Position numbers and translations under genes: made by a program. The notes under the pieces are model-generated. The model did no database searches and had not been told where the DNA came from. It saw only the letters and a list, made by a program, of their open reading frames with translations. 64,000 nucleotides of DNA from Thunnus maccoyii (taxonomy: Eukaryota; Chordata; Actinopteri; Scombriformes; Scombridae): positions 20,352,505 through 20,416,504 of the forward strand of contig NC_056535.1 in assembly GCF_910596095.1 (NCBI RefSeq), given 5' to 3'. The stretch's first letter is position 1; every line of letters begins with the position of its first letter. This document shows, one piece after another, positions 9,671-23,600 of this stretch.

Positions 9671-11588
9671 AGGGCTTTGAGCTGAGCTGAGCAGACACTC
9701 AAGCTGGTCTGGCTGGCAGCCAGTAGGGCTACATTGCTCCCTGCCAGGCAGAAGAGGCGCCGTCAGGTGGAGCAGATCGACTCCCCGAACCACAGAAATA
9801 TTGCAATATAGAGACAGAGGCAGACAGCGAAGGAGACAAATTAAAGTAATTGCACTCAGATCTGACAGACGATTGAGGTGAAGTGTTCCGAAAGAGTTGC
9901 ATATTAACACACGGCTACAGAGTCATGCAACATTTAAGAGAGACTGAACTTGGAGAACCTGCAGCCTGCAGTCTTGTTAAGTGCCACAAAATACTGAATC
10001 TATATTGTATGTCTGTGTGTGTGTGGCGAGCTGCGAGACTATGTGTTGAGATAGCTAACCTCCTCAGCTATCTCCAGCTATCTCAGACAGAGGATATGTT
10101 TACCGAGGCAGGCGCAGAGGCCAGCACAGACCTGCCTGCTGCTCTCTTACTCACTACTATGACATTCTGCCTCCAGGAAAGACAAACACTCCCATCCTCT
10201 CGTCTGCATGTGCGATTCAAGACAAATGATTACTCTGTCTTCCCTCAAAATCCTCAATGGAAATCACTCCTGCGGGGTTGCGTGTAGTTGTGAAACCTTA
10301 ATTGTTGCTCGCTGTAATCACCTCAAGATGGAAATTAATGACAAACCTCATTTAGCATTAAGCGAGAAACCCTGCTTGTAATGAATCACGTCTCACAGTT
10401 TTTCCATACGAAACCAGACGCTCTGTATATGTGTGTGTGTGTGTGTGTGCATGTAAATGCAGCTGTGAGTAGGTCGGAACACGTGTGGAGGTTGGTGGGT
10501 GCGAGTGTAGACATGCATATGTGCGTGTGGGAGGGTATGCGTGTGTAGGAGTGTGTGTGTGTGTCTGGTACAGTTTGCTCAAGGGTGGAGGTGTTAGTCA
10601 GGTCTGGCACCGCATACCTGAACAACAGATACTGAAGTCTGATGTAACACTGAAACAAAATTATTCAACTGAGAGAAAAATAATTGATAAGAGTTTTAAT
10701 AAATGTTTCAATTTAAGTTATTTATGAAGCGAAAACTTATAACTATATGCTGTTTCACGCTTCTCAAAAGTTAGGATTTGCTGTTTGTTTCTGTTTTATA
10801 TCATATGAAATGAAATATCCTTGGGTTTTAGGCGATTGGTAAAACATCACCTTTTGCTCTCAGAAATGGTGATTAGCATTTTTAAAACTATTTTTTGATA
10901 TTTTATAGACTAATCTATATCTATATATACCTCCAGACCCCTCAGATCTACTGTCCAATCACTGCTCTTCATTCCACATTTTCAAGATACTCAGAGACGT
11001 GTTGCGCTCTCTTTGAATAAAAGCATTTTCCATTGTTGCCCTTAAACATTCAAACATCTTCCCTCCTCTACTAGCATCTTTAAAACATGTCTCAAGACTC
11101 ATCTCTTTTCTTTGGTTATATTTTGATAGTCATTATGAAAGCATAATTGATCTGGGTTGTTTTTGTATTATTTATTAATTCTCTGTGCAGTAAGCCTATA
11201 ATGTTTTAGACTTTTGTCCATAATTATTGATTTTCATTATTATTTTTCATATATTCATCTGATAGTATTTTTCTCTTCTTTCTGTAAAGTACTTTGGTGA
11301 ACTTTTTTGCTTTTAAATGTGCTCTATAAATAAATTGACATGACTAAAAAAATCAAAATTCTTAAAAGCTTAATTAATAACTAAAATAATAGTTTCAGCT
11401 CTAGTCTGCTATATAAAAAACAACACTTCTCATTTCTAGTGCGCCTCTTCATACCGTCATTTTTTTTTTTTTTGCTTCATGAGATCTACCTACGTGACAT
11501 GTTTGTCTGGACACTCCCCTCATGTTGCTCTGACTCACATATGTCTCCTCTACCTGTCTAACCAGTCACCACATTACACACACACAGT

Positions 11589-11622
<34 letters not shown>

Positions 11623-14600
11623 CAAGTGCAGCGTTTAGTTTTTGCTATTGTAGGTTAATTTTTTTAACCCAGACCTCCCACTGACTGTGTCCCGCCGCCG
11701 TGGCTCAGCAATGGTGACTCGACCCCTCACCTGCCTGATTCAAGGCCAGTGGTTTCCTAAGAACTGCTGCCCTGGTGTAATCAGAGTCTGTAATTACTGA
11801 CGTGACTGTTGTTTTCCCGACAAAGGATGTCTGCCTGTCTGGTACTATTTCTACCCTGAGGTTTGCAGCTCCAGGAAGGCTATGAGCGCTAGACATAATA
11901 GAGTCAGAAAACAGACACTCCCAGACACCACAAGGGACCTGCTGGCTAAATCTGACACTGACCTCACAGGAGAGCAGCCGCACAGGCTTTACTCACCACC
12001 ACATCATAGACATAGCATGGCCACGGAGTCATAACACCCTCCTCGCACATCCTACTGCCTAGCAGGTCCCACTGAGCCAGATGATAGGACATCCCTCCCT
12101 CCCTCTCCCTCTCTTTCTCTCTCTCCCTCCCTCTCCCTCTCTCTCTCTCGCTCTCTCTCGCTGGTAAGAGAGAGAGACTTCCTCTGAGGAGTTTGCTTTG
12201 GCCAAGTCCCCTGTGGGAACTGAGTCTTGAGTGGGAGGGGAGTGGGCCAGGGGAGCGGGACCACAGAGGAAGCACTGAGCTGAAGGAATGTATACTTGAA
12301 GGCCAAGTACAGCCTCCCCTTTAAGACTCCATTCAAGCATTGCCCTTTTCAACTCGCTATTGTATGATATTTCTTTGAGGCGCTGTAATGAGGGAGCGTT
12401 TCAAAGCAAACCTGTAGGCTAAACAGGGTCTAATAGCAGCAGGGCAAGAGTAGACATGCTTTATTTTTTAATTAGTACCATATAATGGCATGGTAATACC
12501 GGGATAAGCCTCAGCTATTTTCATGCTGGCATGGCAGATAATCACAGACACACAACACATTGCAAACATATCAATATCTATTCTAACGGCGGAGAGTTTG
12601 ACCTGCTTGAAGAATAATTTGTCGATGTCGTGCTAACTGGAGCGCGATGGGGATTGAACTGTTATTTCACTTGAATATGGAGCTAATCAACACTATTTGT
12701 TTATTGATCTCTGGTGTAGTAATTCTACGACCAAACCAGCTGTGGCATGGACTGGTGTGTAAAAAAGTCTAACCTTAATATCTTGAACTTGGTTAGCAAG
12801 CTTCATTAGCAAAGACAATGCCACAGTGATTGGTGGTTAAAGAGTCAGTCCACAAAAATAAGAAAATAATTTTATGCAGATAGTTTTGGTTTTATTTGCC
12901 CAGGTTTTGATATCTGTCTCTGCGATGTATGCTTTCCCCCTGTACAAAGGAGTTAAATAAATTAGATTTCTTTTTTTTACAGTAATAAGTCAGATAGGGC
13001 AAGAAGCATGAACAATCAGACAGGTTGTGAAAAAGCCAGAAGTTTAGCTAAACCAATTTATTTGGAGGTAAAACTCAAGTGAGGGCACGGGAAATGTTGG
13101 TAATAATCCTTCATTGCACAGGAAAACTGCACGAGTATAGTAGGTCAAAGTTGAAACAAGTTGAACAAAGTAAATATGTGACGGATTTTTGGATACTAAT
13201 TTTGTTGTTCACTTTTGTTTTCTCTTCTAAATAAGCTTGACTAACCTGTTGGTTTCTTTAGAACCTGTCTGATTGTCTGACTGCTCATGAATCTTGTCTC
13301 GCCAAACCCGCTGTGCTCTCAGATTTCAGCAAAAAACTTGAGTACAAATTTATTTTTATACATAATATTATATATTACTATAGGAATGAGCCAAAGCTAC
13401 AAAAATAATTGTAATTATCCTTTAACATATTAACAGAATATTTTTGGAAAATAAGCTTATTTGCTTTCTTGCTGAGAGATAGATGAGAGGATCAATACCA
13501 CATGTTAATAGGATAAATATGAAGCTATAGCCAGCAGTCAGTTAGCTTAGCTTAGCTTAGCACCTCTGAAGCTCAGCAATGAATAGCCTACATGTCTATT
13601 GTGTACCTGGATGTGCTGGACTATATTTCTGGGCTGGAACTTCCAGGAGGTGTTGGTAGGCAGATTTTGTTAACTTTAAACAGAGCAGGCCGTAGCTTCA
13701 TATTTACTGTATAAACATGAGAGTGGTGTTGATCTACTCGTCTAACTGCTGGCAAGAAAGTGAATATTTCTCAAAATGTCCAACCGTTCCTTTAATATCT
13801 TAATGACCCTTTATGTAATCTTGACATGACATTTTCATGTCTTTCTCACGGGGAAGCCAATGATGGCAGGCTAAAATCGAAACCTCTAGCATCTGTTGTG
13901 GTGGCGCTAAAAAAACTCAAATGAAATTAGCGAGGAACAAAACATGGAGCTGCACTCATCTGGTGAGACAAAAATAGTCTCCCCAGCTGAACTTCCTCAG
14001 GCAACAGTCATACAATACCGACGCATGCTGCATGATAGCATGGCATTAAGAAAAGTGCACAGCAACAAGACACAACAGTTTCAGATTACGGCCTCCTTTC
14101 CCCTCCTAAACCCCTGAATGTAATCCCCAGATCGACATGTGCTTAGTGGGGCGCTGTCTCACTCAAGGGCACACCAACTGGCACGGCTCGCTCGGGTAAC
14201 GGCCTTAGTTGGAAGTGAGAGAATACTAGTTTGAGTAATCTGATCCCTGTAGTGGTGTGGATGGTCACAGGGATGCCTTGAGCTTTCTATTCAACTCTCG
14301 CTCTGCATAAATTGTACGACAGTCCGTTGATTTATATAAAGCCTTGTGGTCACCTCGTAACAGCTGGGGGGAAATTACTGGTGTCTGCCCAGAATATCCC
14401 TGAAACTTCATCCCTACTCCAAACAGATACGGCACAAGCTCCCATTTCCCCTCTCTAAATCTTAGCTTAATTTATCAATTTGCTCTGTCTCTGCTGTGTC
14501 CAGGTCCTCATCATGCTGCTGCTGTTCATTTTAGGGTATATTATTTATGTAGCTGAACTGAGCCACGACAGTATGGACATACAAAGAGAGCTGCAGGGCT

Positions 14601-17600
14601 TGACATAAGGTCGGCATTACAGTAAAGCTTATTGGATTGTCCTAATTGTCTTTGGGATTGAGACTTGATGAGGCGGACCCAGGATGAGCTGCTGTTCCTA
14701 AAGGTGGAAAATATCTCATTGGGTCCATACAGCTTGACACATATAGCTTCAAGGCAGGAGAACAGTGTTAAAGCAGTGTTCTGCATGTGTCAACCATTCA
14801 TAAGTGAGCTGTGTGTGGAAAATTAATACTACGCAAGATCTACTGACCCCTGAGGATCCAGTTAGGGTCATTCCTCAGAACAGTCTTCATATATGTTTGC
14901 ACTTTGTTTCTGTTTCTCCATATTGTCATTTTACTACAGCTTCTTCTCTCTACTTCATATATACACATATTGGATCCTTCCTCTGTTGTTCTTCCTGAGG
15001 TTTCTATGTGTATTTATTTTTAATTTTTTGTGGGTTTCTTCCTCATCCAAGGTCTAAAGATATACTGTAGTGTTGTGTTTCACTGCATGTTCTACAGACT
15101 GTGATGTTGAGCTATAAAAACAAACTAACTTAACTTTAAACCTGCAATTACTGATTTTTGGCCACTTGGGGGCAGTGGAAACAAGCCATAAACAAAACAC
15201 TGACATATTATTATGTTTTAAGTGGATAAGAGGAACTCGTTAGCATACAGAGCAACATTAGCTTTAATTTGATTAATATAAGTCCAATATTAACTCTCCT
15301 TTTAGGTCTGTTTTTGTCTCCACTCATCACTTGAGGGAAATATCTGGCTCTTTAGCTGCTAAATGCTCCACTAAATTCACCAGCTAGTGGCTAACTTTTA
15401 TGTCAGTAACACACAGTCAGTTTTTGGATCCAGAAATGACATTACTGTATGATAGTGGTGAGAGTGAACCAAAACAAAGAGCTTAAAGACGCTATAAAGC
15501 TCCGTAGAGCTGAGGGGAACTGTAGAGTCGGCGATAATTCTGTAAGGTGGGTTCGTCACTACCAGCTACTCACACTACTTATTTGATCCATCATTATATA
15601 AAAATGTGGATTATCGTCATTTTAACACTGAGAAAATATCTTTCTCATCAAGTTATTTCTATTTGTAATAGAGTCCTTAACCCCTAAAATGAGTGAACAT
15701 ATCTGCCAGTTATATATTTCCAATTAAAATCACATTGTTTTAATGGATTATTTAAAGTGGAATTTCATTTTCTTGATCTTAATGCTGAACCTTGCTCCAA
15801 GATAAAGACCTGATTTATGGAAAATTAATGAAAAAAGCTGTTTTTAGGGCTCTGCAATAAGGTGGAGAAGATTTTTGGCAGTGGAGAAATACTGTTTGTG
15901 TATTATTTGGGGTTTAATTTGCTTCATTAAATGCAATCATACAATGCACACAGATGTGAATCAAAACTAAGACACACTGTATTCTCTTTAATCTTTTGAT
16001 GACATGTCTAATTCTGGTTTTCATTGTGAAAAAAAATGTTCTGAATACAATGAACTGCCTGTGTGTGCAAAAAGATCACCTGACTGGTGACAGCAAACAA
16101 AAAGAAAGATTACTGTACTATTGCTCGGTGAGAAATGAATTCCAGTTCAGGTCCAAACATGGCAACCATAACAACAGGACCTGCCTGCCTCTGTTACAGT
16201 ATGTATACAGTGGTGTCAAAATCACTCTCGCTTTCAGAGGATGACCTCACAGTAAAAAGGGATCATGAGTTATTTCAACAGACGGGGGCGACCCTAAACT
16301 AAAAGACATGAAATAGATATCGCTGCAGATTATACATTATTAGCATGAGCATGTTTGGTATGGTTGTGAGACAAGTTATCTTAGGAAATGAAACGTGCTC
16401 TGTGACTGGTGTATTTATAGATGCACATAGCGCCAAATTCAGCAGATAGTTGTCTGGGCCCCCCCGCTGTACTATTGGAACAAGAGAATTAAACATCAGA
16501 CCACATGATCTGAAGGAAGACACAAGACTGTATCTGCAAACCAATAAGGCAGACACACACACACACACACACTCACACACACACTCCTGCACATTCACTG
16601 GGACATACCACACATACACACACACATACACAATGCCTTTATGCTTCTATTCACATTTAGCACACTCATAACGTAGGAGCAGCTGCAGTGCTAACCAGGA
16701 GGCCGGAGGGGATAGAGGTTAACGAGAAAGACAGAGAAAGAGGAAGCTGACCTACGCTTATTGAATTCAGTGCTCATAAAGACCAAAATGAATTCTGACT
16801 TGAAGTCTATTCACGCAACTTTCAGGAACATCATGAATAAAAGAAGAAAGAGTGTCTGAGAACTCGCGAGGAAATTAGATTTATAAGCCAATTACTACTT
16901 TGGTTTTGGTTGATTCTGGGTATAAAACGTCTCACTGTAATTGAGTAGAGTGATTTGTTTCAGGTGGAGAGCCAAACAAATTAAATATTTGAAGTCATGT
17001 AAATGCTACTGATATTTTTCATTTCTATTCAACAGGATCCAAGAAAGAGCTCTGACCAGGTAGCTTTAGCTGCAACATCACTAGAATACACAGTGGTAAA
17101 TAAGATTGCCCACGTGCTCTTGAATTCAGTTTAGTGAAAGCTATGAAAGAGTCTTTTGTTGGTTAAACTCAAATGGTTTCCAGATAGGCTGACTGAGTGC
17201 TTCTCACACTTAAAATACAGAAACTCTCAATGCAATCTAGCTGCTTTTACTGTTATTTCGAAATTACAAACCGAAAACATTTTTTCATAATTTCATCAAG
17301 TCTCCTGCAGCAGTATTGCAGAAATTTGACAGAGTTTTCTCTGGCTGTATCCTGACTTTTATGCATGTGTGCATGCCTTCACAGAACCTGATCTCTGTTG
17401 TGCAGCAGTGCCAACGCCATCTTTGCCATGCAAGCTTAATCCCTTGGCTTTACACTGACTCTCATCTGCCGGTGGTGCATCTGTGTATTTAAATTATCTG
17501 TAACCTTACATTCACTTAATATAATAATTTAGGACATAATTATAATTCACAGTTTAAACTGCTTTGTCATACTCTGTCATTCAACACTGTAAAAACCAGA

Positions 17601-20600
17601 TACCAGATAAAAAGCTTCTGCACAAACTCTGTTGAGCAATGCCAACATTTATAGTATCATCAGCTACACTGTAAACAATACAGTTTTGATTCAATAACTC
17701 TTATCTTGGACATCCGTTAATGATTTGTTGTTATAGAGGAACAAGGAAGTGATTTATTAAATCTACTGCACTGTTTGCCTTGATGAGATTACAGTGAATA
17801 TCTGACAAAGGTTTTTTTTTTAATTTTTATTTTGGTTTGATGTTTGTAATAATGTCAGAAATGTAACTGAATCTCAACATGGGATTTTTTTTTTTTTTTT
17901 TGCAAGAATTGGAACAAGCTTCAGAGTTTCAATACATTGCAACTACAAAATATCTGTGTCTATTAATAGATTTCTTTTAAAGGGCTCTCCAGTGATTTAG
18001 TATTGCACAGCCATAAAGTTGGGGGACATGTACAAGACAGATTACTGAAAAAAAAAAGAGTCATACTTCATAGATGCTGGATCCTACATTTCCCATGATG
18101 CCACACAATGTCTTTCATTAGAGCCTCCCTGTCTGTAAAAAACCCTCCAGTTTGTAACGCAGGTTTTCTGACAAATAATTCCAATTTTCAAATTCTGACA
18201 TCATCAGTGTTATTTTCTCAGACCTCAGAAAGCTCCTCCAGAGCCTCTGAAGACATCATACAATTGTTTTTACAGGCTGAGAAGCACTCTCCACTACAAG
18301 TAAACTGGTCTTTATGTGTATAATCGGTTGAGTGTTTTTTTAGGACAATTATTTGAAGAACAAAAGTGAAAAATAGGTATTTATGTCTAAATACAGGATA
18401 GCAGAGTGGTGTAGGTTTGTAATAGCAGAGTAATGACAGAGATGAGAGAAAATCTGTGGTTTCTCACAGATAAACTCTCTCCCTTCCGAGACAGTTGGAT
18501 GTGTTAACAGACCCATCTTCTTGTCAGAGGTCTGATGTCTCCAGAGTGAAAAACCTTGGGTTGTCACTGATAAGCACATCCCTGCCCGTACGCAGGGAAG
18601 TGTTTTGCCGCCATTCTGGCTGTTAGCATGCTCCCCCTCTGCTCTACAACAAAACAGCAAGTCCAGCGTCTGACCGGCTGAGTTTTAATCCTGCATATTA
18701 ATACTAATACCACGGCAAATAAGGCAGAAAGACGATTAAAATGTCACTGGATAACCTCTCCATAACCCAAACAGTAACAGCTCCAAATACACAGACCATT
18801 ATATCACTCGCTGTACCTGGTACTGGATGACTCCCCTCCACCTCCCTCGCAGGGCAGATACGGTGAATAAGTCGGGACAGGAGGAGGCCTGGGAGAACGA
18901 CGGAGGGGAGGGAGAGCAACTGGGGACTGCTAGTTACAACCGACCAGGCTCAGCCGGGGTCTAGACCTCCAGTGTCTGACAAATTGACAGGCCAGATGGA
19001 CAGTCAGATCTCCATGTTAACAACTGGGGTACAGGGAATAAAACAAACCACCTTCTTCCTTAATGACACTCAGATTCATTTTCTTTTATAACCAAAATGA
19101 ATCAAAACTCTCTCTTTTTCCATGACCTGTGTGATCCTCACAGGGATTTTTTCTGGCCATCATTTTGCCGTCTTCATGCAATTTTATTAAACTAGACTAG
19201 CACTTCAACTAATGAAAATTGCAGAAAATAGTGCAAAATGTAGATCACAATTTGCTGAAGCCCAAGGTCACGTCATCAAATACCTTTTATTTGTCTTGCT
19301 AACAGTCCAAAACACAAAGTTACTATCACATAAGACAGAGAAAAGTAGTAATTTAGAAGCTGGAACTGGAGAAAGTTTTGCTTGAAAAGTATTAATCATT
19401 CTCGTATATATCACATAATACATATGATAATACATGTAATAGCTGCTGATTATTTTTCTCCCAATCACCTAATCACTTAACCGGCTAATTGTTTCAGATC
19501 TAACCTAGACCTTGTTTCCTTTTATAGTTTGAGTTATATTGCAGACTAAAATTGACAATGCTGGTGCTTTAAATGATTTAAAGATCCCCTCCAGACATGT
19601 TTTACAATGTATATAAAATACTCCACTTTGAATAATAATTTGTGTCTGATATAGTTTTTCCCTAAAAAAAAGGTAAAATTATCTCGTTAAAAAAAATTAA
19701 TAGCATCTCCTCCCTCTACCTCATTAAAAATGACATAATCTATGAATATGCAAATATATTTCATTTCAAAAGTTTAACTCCTGGACACAAGATGTCTCCT
19801 ACTTCACTGTAAAGTCCATTCTCGGTGTGTGTGCACTGGAGGCTTCAAGTTTCCACATCACAGTTGTATAAGTTGAACATTGGACCAGAATTGGCCTCTA
19901 AACTATTTGTGATGTCACAAATCATGCTTGTAGGCCCGCCCCTTGAGATTGGATTTTCAATAAGCACAGAGAAACTTTTGCCCTTCAGTAGATAAATGTG
20001 AAAACAGTCGTCTAGTGTCAAACTCTGTGCGTATATCATTCTACACAGTGAAGCTCAAACAGTCAACTGTAGGAACAAGAGACAAAACACGTTTTGGAGT
20101 GGAGGGGGACATTAATTTTAGAAAAATAATCATCAGCACACTAACACACAGCTAATTTCAGCAATAAACAAACCAGCAACAGCCCAGCAACCAATCAGGC
20201 ATCCAGGGCTGGAAATCTTTTTAAACGGTAAAGCAGCTCACCAGTCAGCTGAGCTGTGGTTTGTGCCGTCGTGCCTGGTAAGCTGAGCCACATGACCACG
20301 TGCCCCCTGAGTGGCCAGTTGAGAGGAGGGCAGGTGGCAGGTTTATTTGGAAAGATGAAAATGGGATGAATACCAGAGGTTAAGAGGTGTGAGAGGACGG
20401 GACAGGGCAGAGGGGGATTTAGGGGAAGAGGCCATAAAAGCTGTGAGAGGGTGAGGTGAAGTTAGGGTCAGTGCTCACTCAGGGTCCCATGTGATGTCAT
20501 TTCACCAACACAGAATATGTCCTGAGAACGGCTCGGGAGCTAATTGGTTGAACCAAGGTAATAAATCCTGCTGAAATTTATAGATACCATTCTGGCCATT

Positions 20601-23600
20601 CTGGTGAACTGCTGCCTCCCTGGTCACCAGGTTAGAAAACCTAATCTCTGCTCCACGACTGTTGTCTCCATTTAAACCAATCAAACAATGACGTGCTATC
20701 AAAGTACTAATTTGAGAGTAAATTAATGCTGCAGACACTTGATGTCACTTTTTGTTTAATTAGCTTTGAACTTCAAATTTAGAAATAAGCCAGAAAGCGT
20801 AGCATCATTTGCTTTTTTCACCACATCGCTACATAAGGAAGCACAACCAGAGAGCTCTGCTATTTGAAGAGTGCTATGGGTCCAGTCAGATAGACAGGAA
20901 ACAGGAAGAATAAAATACCTCATATTAAAGAGCAATAAGAAGCCTTGACGTAACTGAGAAAAAAAATACAAGAAAGCCAGTGGGTTTTATAAGCGTTCAA
21001 CCAATTAACTGTCAACACATTTTCAAAACTACACTGGGAGTATTTGCCTCTGAATATGTTCTGCTCTCTCTGGCAGAGCAACAGTCTGACTCAAATGTGC
21101 GAGGGCCTCACAGCGCGAGTATGTGTACACAGTAATATTTGACAGAGATCAAATAGCATTTCACTTGTTTCCACTTGTTCAAGGAATTGTCTGTAAGGGA
21201 AATAGGGGATAAAACACCCACAACATCCGTTCCTAAGATCACACATTCCATCCTTAAACACTGGTTTTGTTTCCCTCCTCCGTTCATAGGAAAACATATC
21301 TGCTTACAGAAGTAATTAGGTGAGAGGGCTCGAGCCTTGCAGCTTCCATAAAATGAATACGAGCGCTCTAAAATGGAGGGCTGAAAGAGGCGGGCGGTGG
21401 ACCGCAGCACCTCATGAATTCTGCAATTTGCCGTCTGTTTCTTGACTCTAAAAAATTCTTGGAAATGTCTTTTCCTGAATGATTTTATTGCACAAGAGCC
21501 TGTGTTTTTCTCCATGGCAACCACATAACAGTAGAGCCCAACTAAGCTCTGACTCAACAAACAGAACTCCACAAAATACCCATTTCAGCGCCAGGGTTTT
21601 CCCCCTCGCCCAGCTTTCCTCCAAACCCTGCCCGAGTCGGCTTTAATACAGAGGCTGGACGAATGATTGCGCTGACCATGAACGAAGACACATGCTGGGA
21701 TTAATCAGGGCACATATGTGACATCCTACATGAGATATGTGCAGGAAAAAACGGCCTCGCAGGATCCTACTGGGCCTCAGGTGCTGCAAGGGTTCAGGCT
21801 TTTTGCGAGCCGGAGCCGTGACAAGTTCGGTACAGTAGGACAGGCAGCAGCTGGGTGCTGTTAACCTGAGGGAGCCTGGTCAGCGAGATGAGCTTGCTTA
21901 AAGCAACAGCAGGTTCAGAACAAATACACCGGACAGAGCATTACATAAAAGTCTGTCTCTCTCTTGGTGAGCTGAGCTGTAAGGACGCAGGCGCTTTGTG
22001 GCCCTAATGTAGCTGCTAAATGGGAAGGCAGACCAGGGATTAGTGTTGTAGGCAGGCACAGACGTGAGAGGAGGGCATGTGTGTAACTATGTAATCTCCA
22101 TGGCCTTTACTGGACAGCCAGTCTCTGAGACCAGCAGGTAGGACAAGATGACCTACAAGTGACTAATTACACAAACTAGTGCAAAAAATGTGAACTAGCT
22201 TGTCTTGCAATTAACATTTAAACTCTGGAGAAGCTGTTCTTGGTCTGTCAGGTCTTTATTCCTACATTTATGCTTTAAAAAAGTCATATTTTCAAATTCA
22301 TGACTGTCATTTACTGTGAAGACAAAGTTATTTAAAGGAGACTGTCGTCCTCCCACCACCTGTCCTTGAATCATATTCATCACTTAGCACGCCAGGAGAG
22401 GATTTAGTTTGCTGCTTTCTCATTGGTGAACCGTCAACCTTCTTGTCTTGACTAGTTAAGGCCATTCCTAAGAAAACAGGACATGTCTGCTAAACTGTAA
22501 CTTAAGACAACAGTGAGCTAGGTCGGAGTTTCAGCTGCTGTCGAGCAGCTGTAAGGCTATTAGCATGTGTGGTTGCTCTCAGTCTTACAAGGCTTTCAGA
22601 GGCTTCGCCCTTGCAAAAACACAGAATCAAACAAAATTATCCTTTATTTGTTGCATATAAGGTCATTGCAAAGGGGCATGGTAGGCTGCCAATTTTTCTC
22701 TTTGCCTCTCCAGCACTCCCCGTCTACCTCGTAGTGAACACAGAGGAGTATGCCACAGGGAGGGGAGGCCCTACACAGGAACTCAATAATAACTTTCAGC
22801 AGTCTAGCCAGGAGGCTGGAAGCCCAGACTGTGGCTGTTCCCTCCTGTCCTCGTTCCTCCCTCCGCACAGCCCCACGCTCCTCCCTTCACCCCCCTCCTC
22901 CTCCTGGCCTGTGTCTGCTCCACAGGACTGATGCATTCTGCAGACAGGCCAGCGCTCTTAAAGAGACACAGGCCACATTTTTATCCCCTGAATCACTGCA
23001 GTGGACGGAACCACTAAGCAAGAGCAGAGTCCCTCATTTCCAGCCTCTCAATCAAGGGCCAGTGCTTTATTTCACTCCTTTTCTTAGTGCTCGAGACTCT
23101 GACATGACGCAAAATGTGAGTGAATAAACAGGCCGAAGTATGTTAAGAGTCTCTCAGTGAATCTCCGGCTGGATTCTTTCACTGCGGCTGCTTTTGAAGG
23201 TGCCTTTGATGCTTTCTTTAAAGTTTGTCAAGTGCAATCAAATGTCTTGGCAATGGAAGTATATTTAACAGCATTGTCATGATAATTTTTGGAGAAACTC
23301 CAATAAACCCAATAATAAGGACTTTGGAACAACAGTGCCACCACTGTGTGTGCTGCTATATAAATTGCCTCTGGTGTTAGACTAGATTACACTGTGGTGT
23401 CTGCTCCAGAGCGTACCATTGAGACACATAGCATCGGTTTTAGCTCAGCATCAACTCCTGCTCCATTAATTTGCATCAGTCAACCTAAAAAGCCAAAAAG
23501 TTGCTCTCCATGTGTAAAATGCTGCTGAAAAATCTCCTATACAAGTGAGGAGACCACATGCTACATGCAAAAACTCTCTAATTGTATTAGTTTTATTGTT

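Noticed and set aside
9457-9910. Overlapping ORFs with His-Thr runs
   Set aside because: They come from the GT microsatellite at 9603-9664.
9883-10287. 134-codon + strand ORF in ski intron 1
   Set aside because: No recognisable protein, low-complexity GT nearby, no splice or promoter support.
12052-12352. Arg/Glu-rich ORFs on the minus strand
   Set aside because: They are read from a degenerate CT/GA tract.
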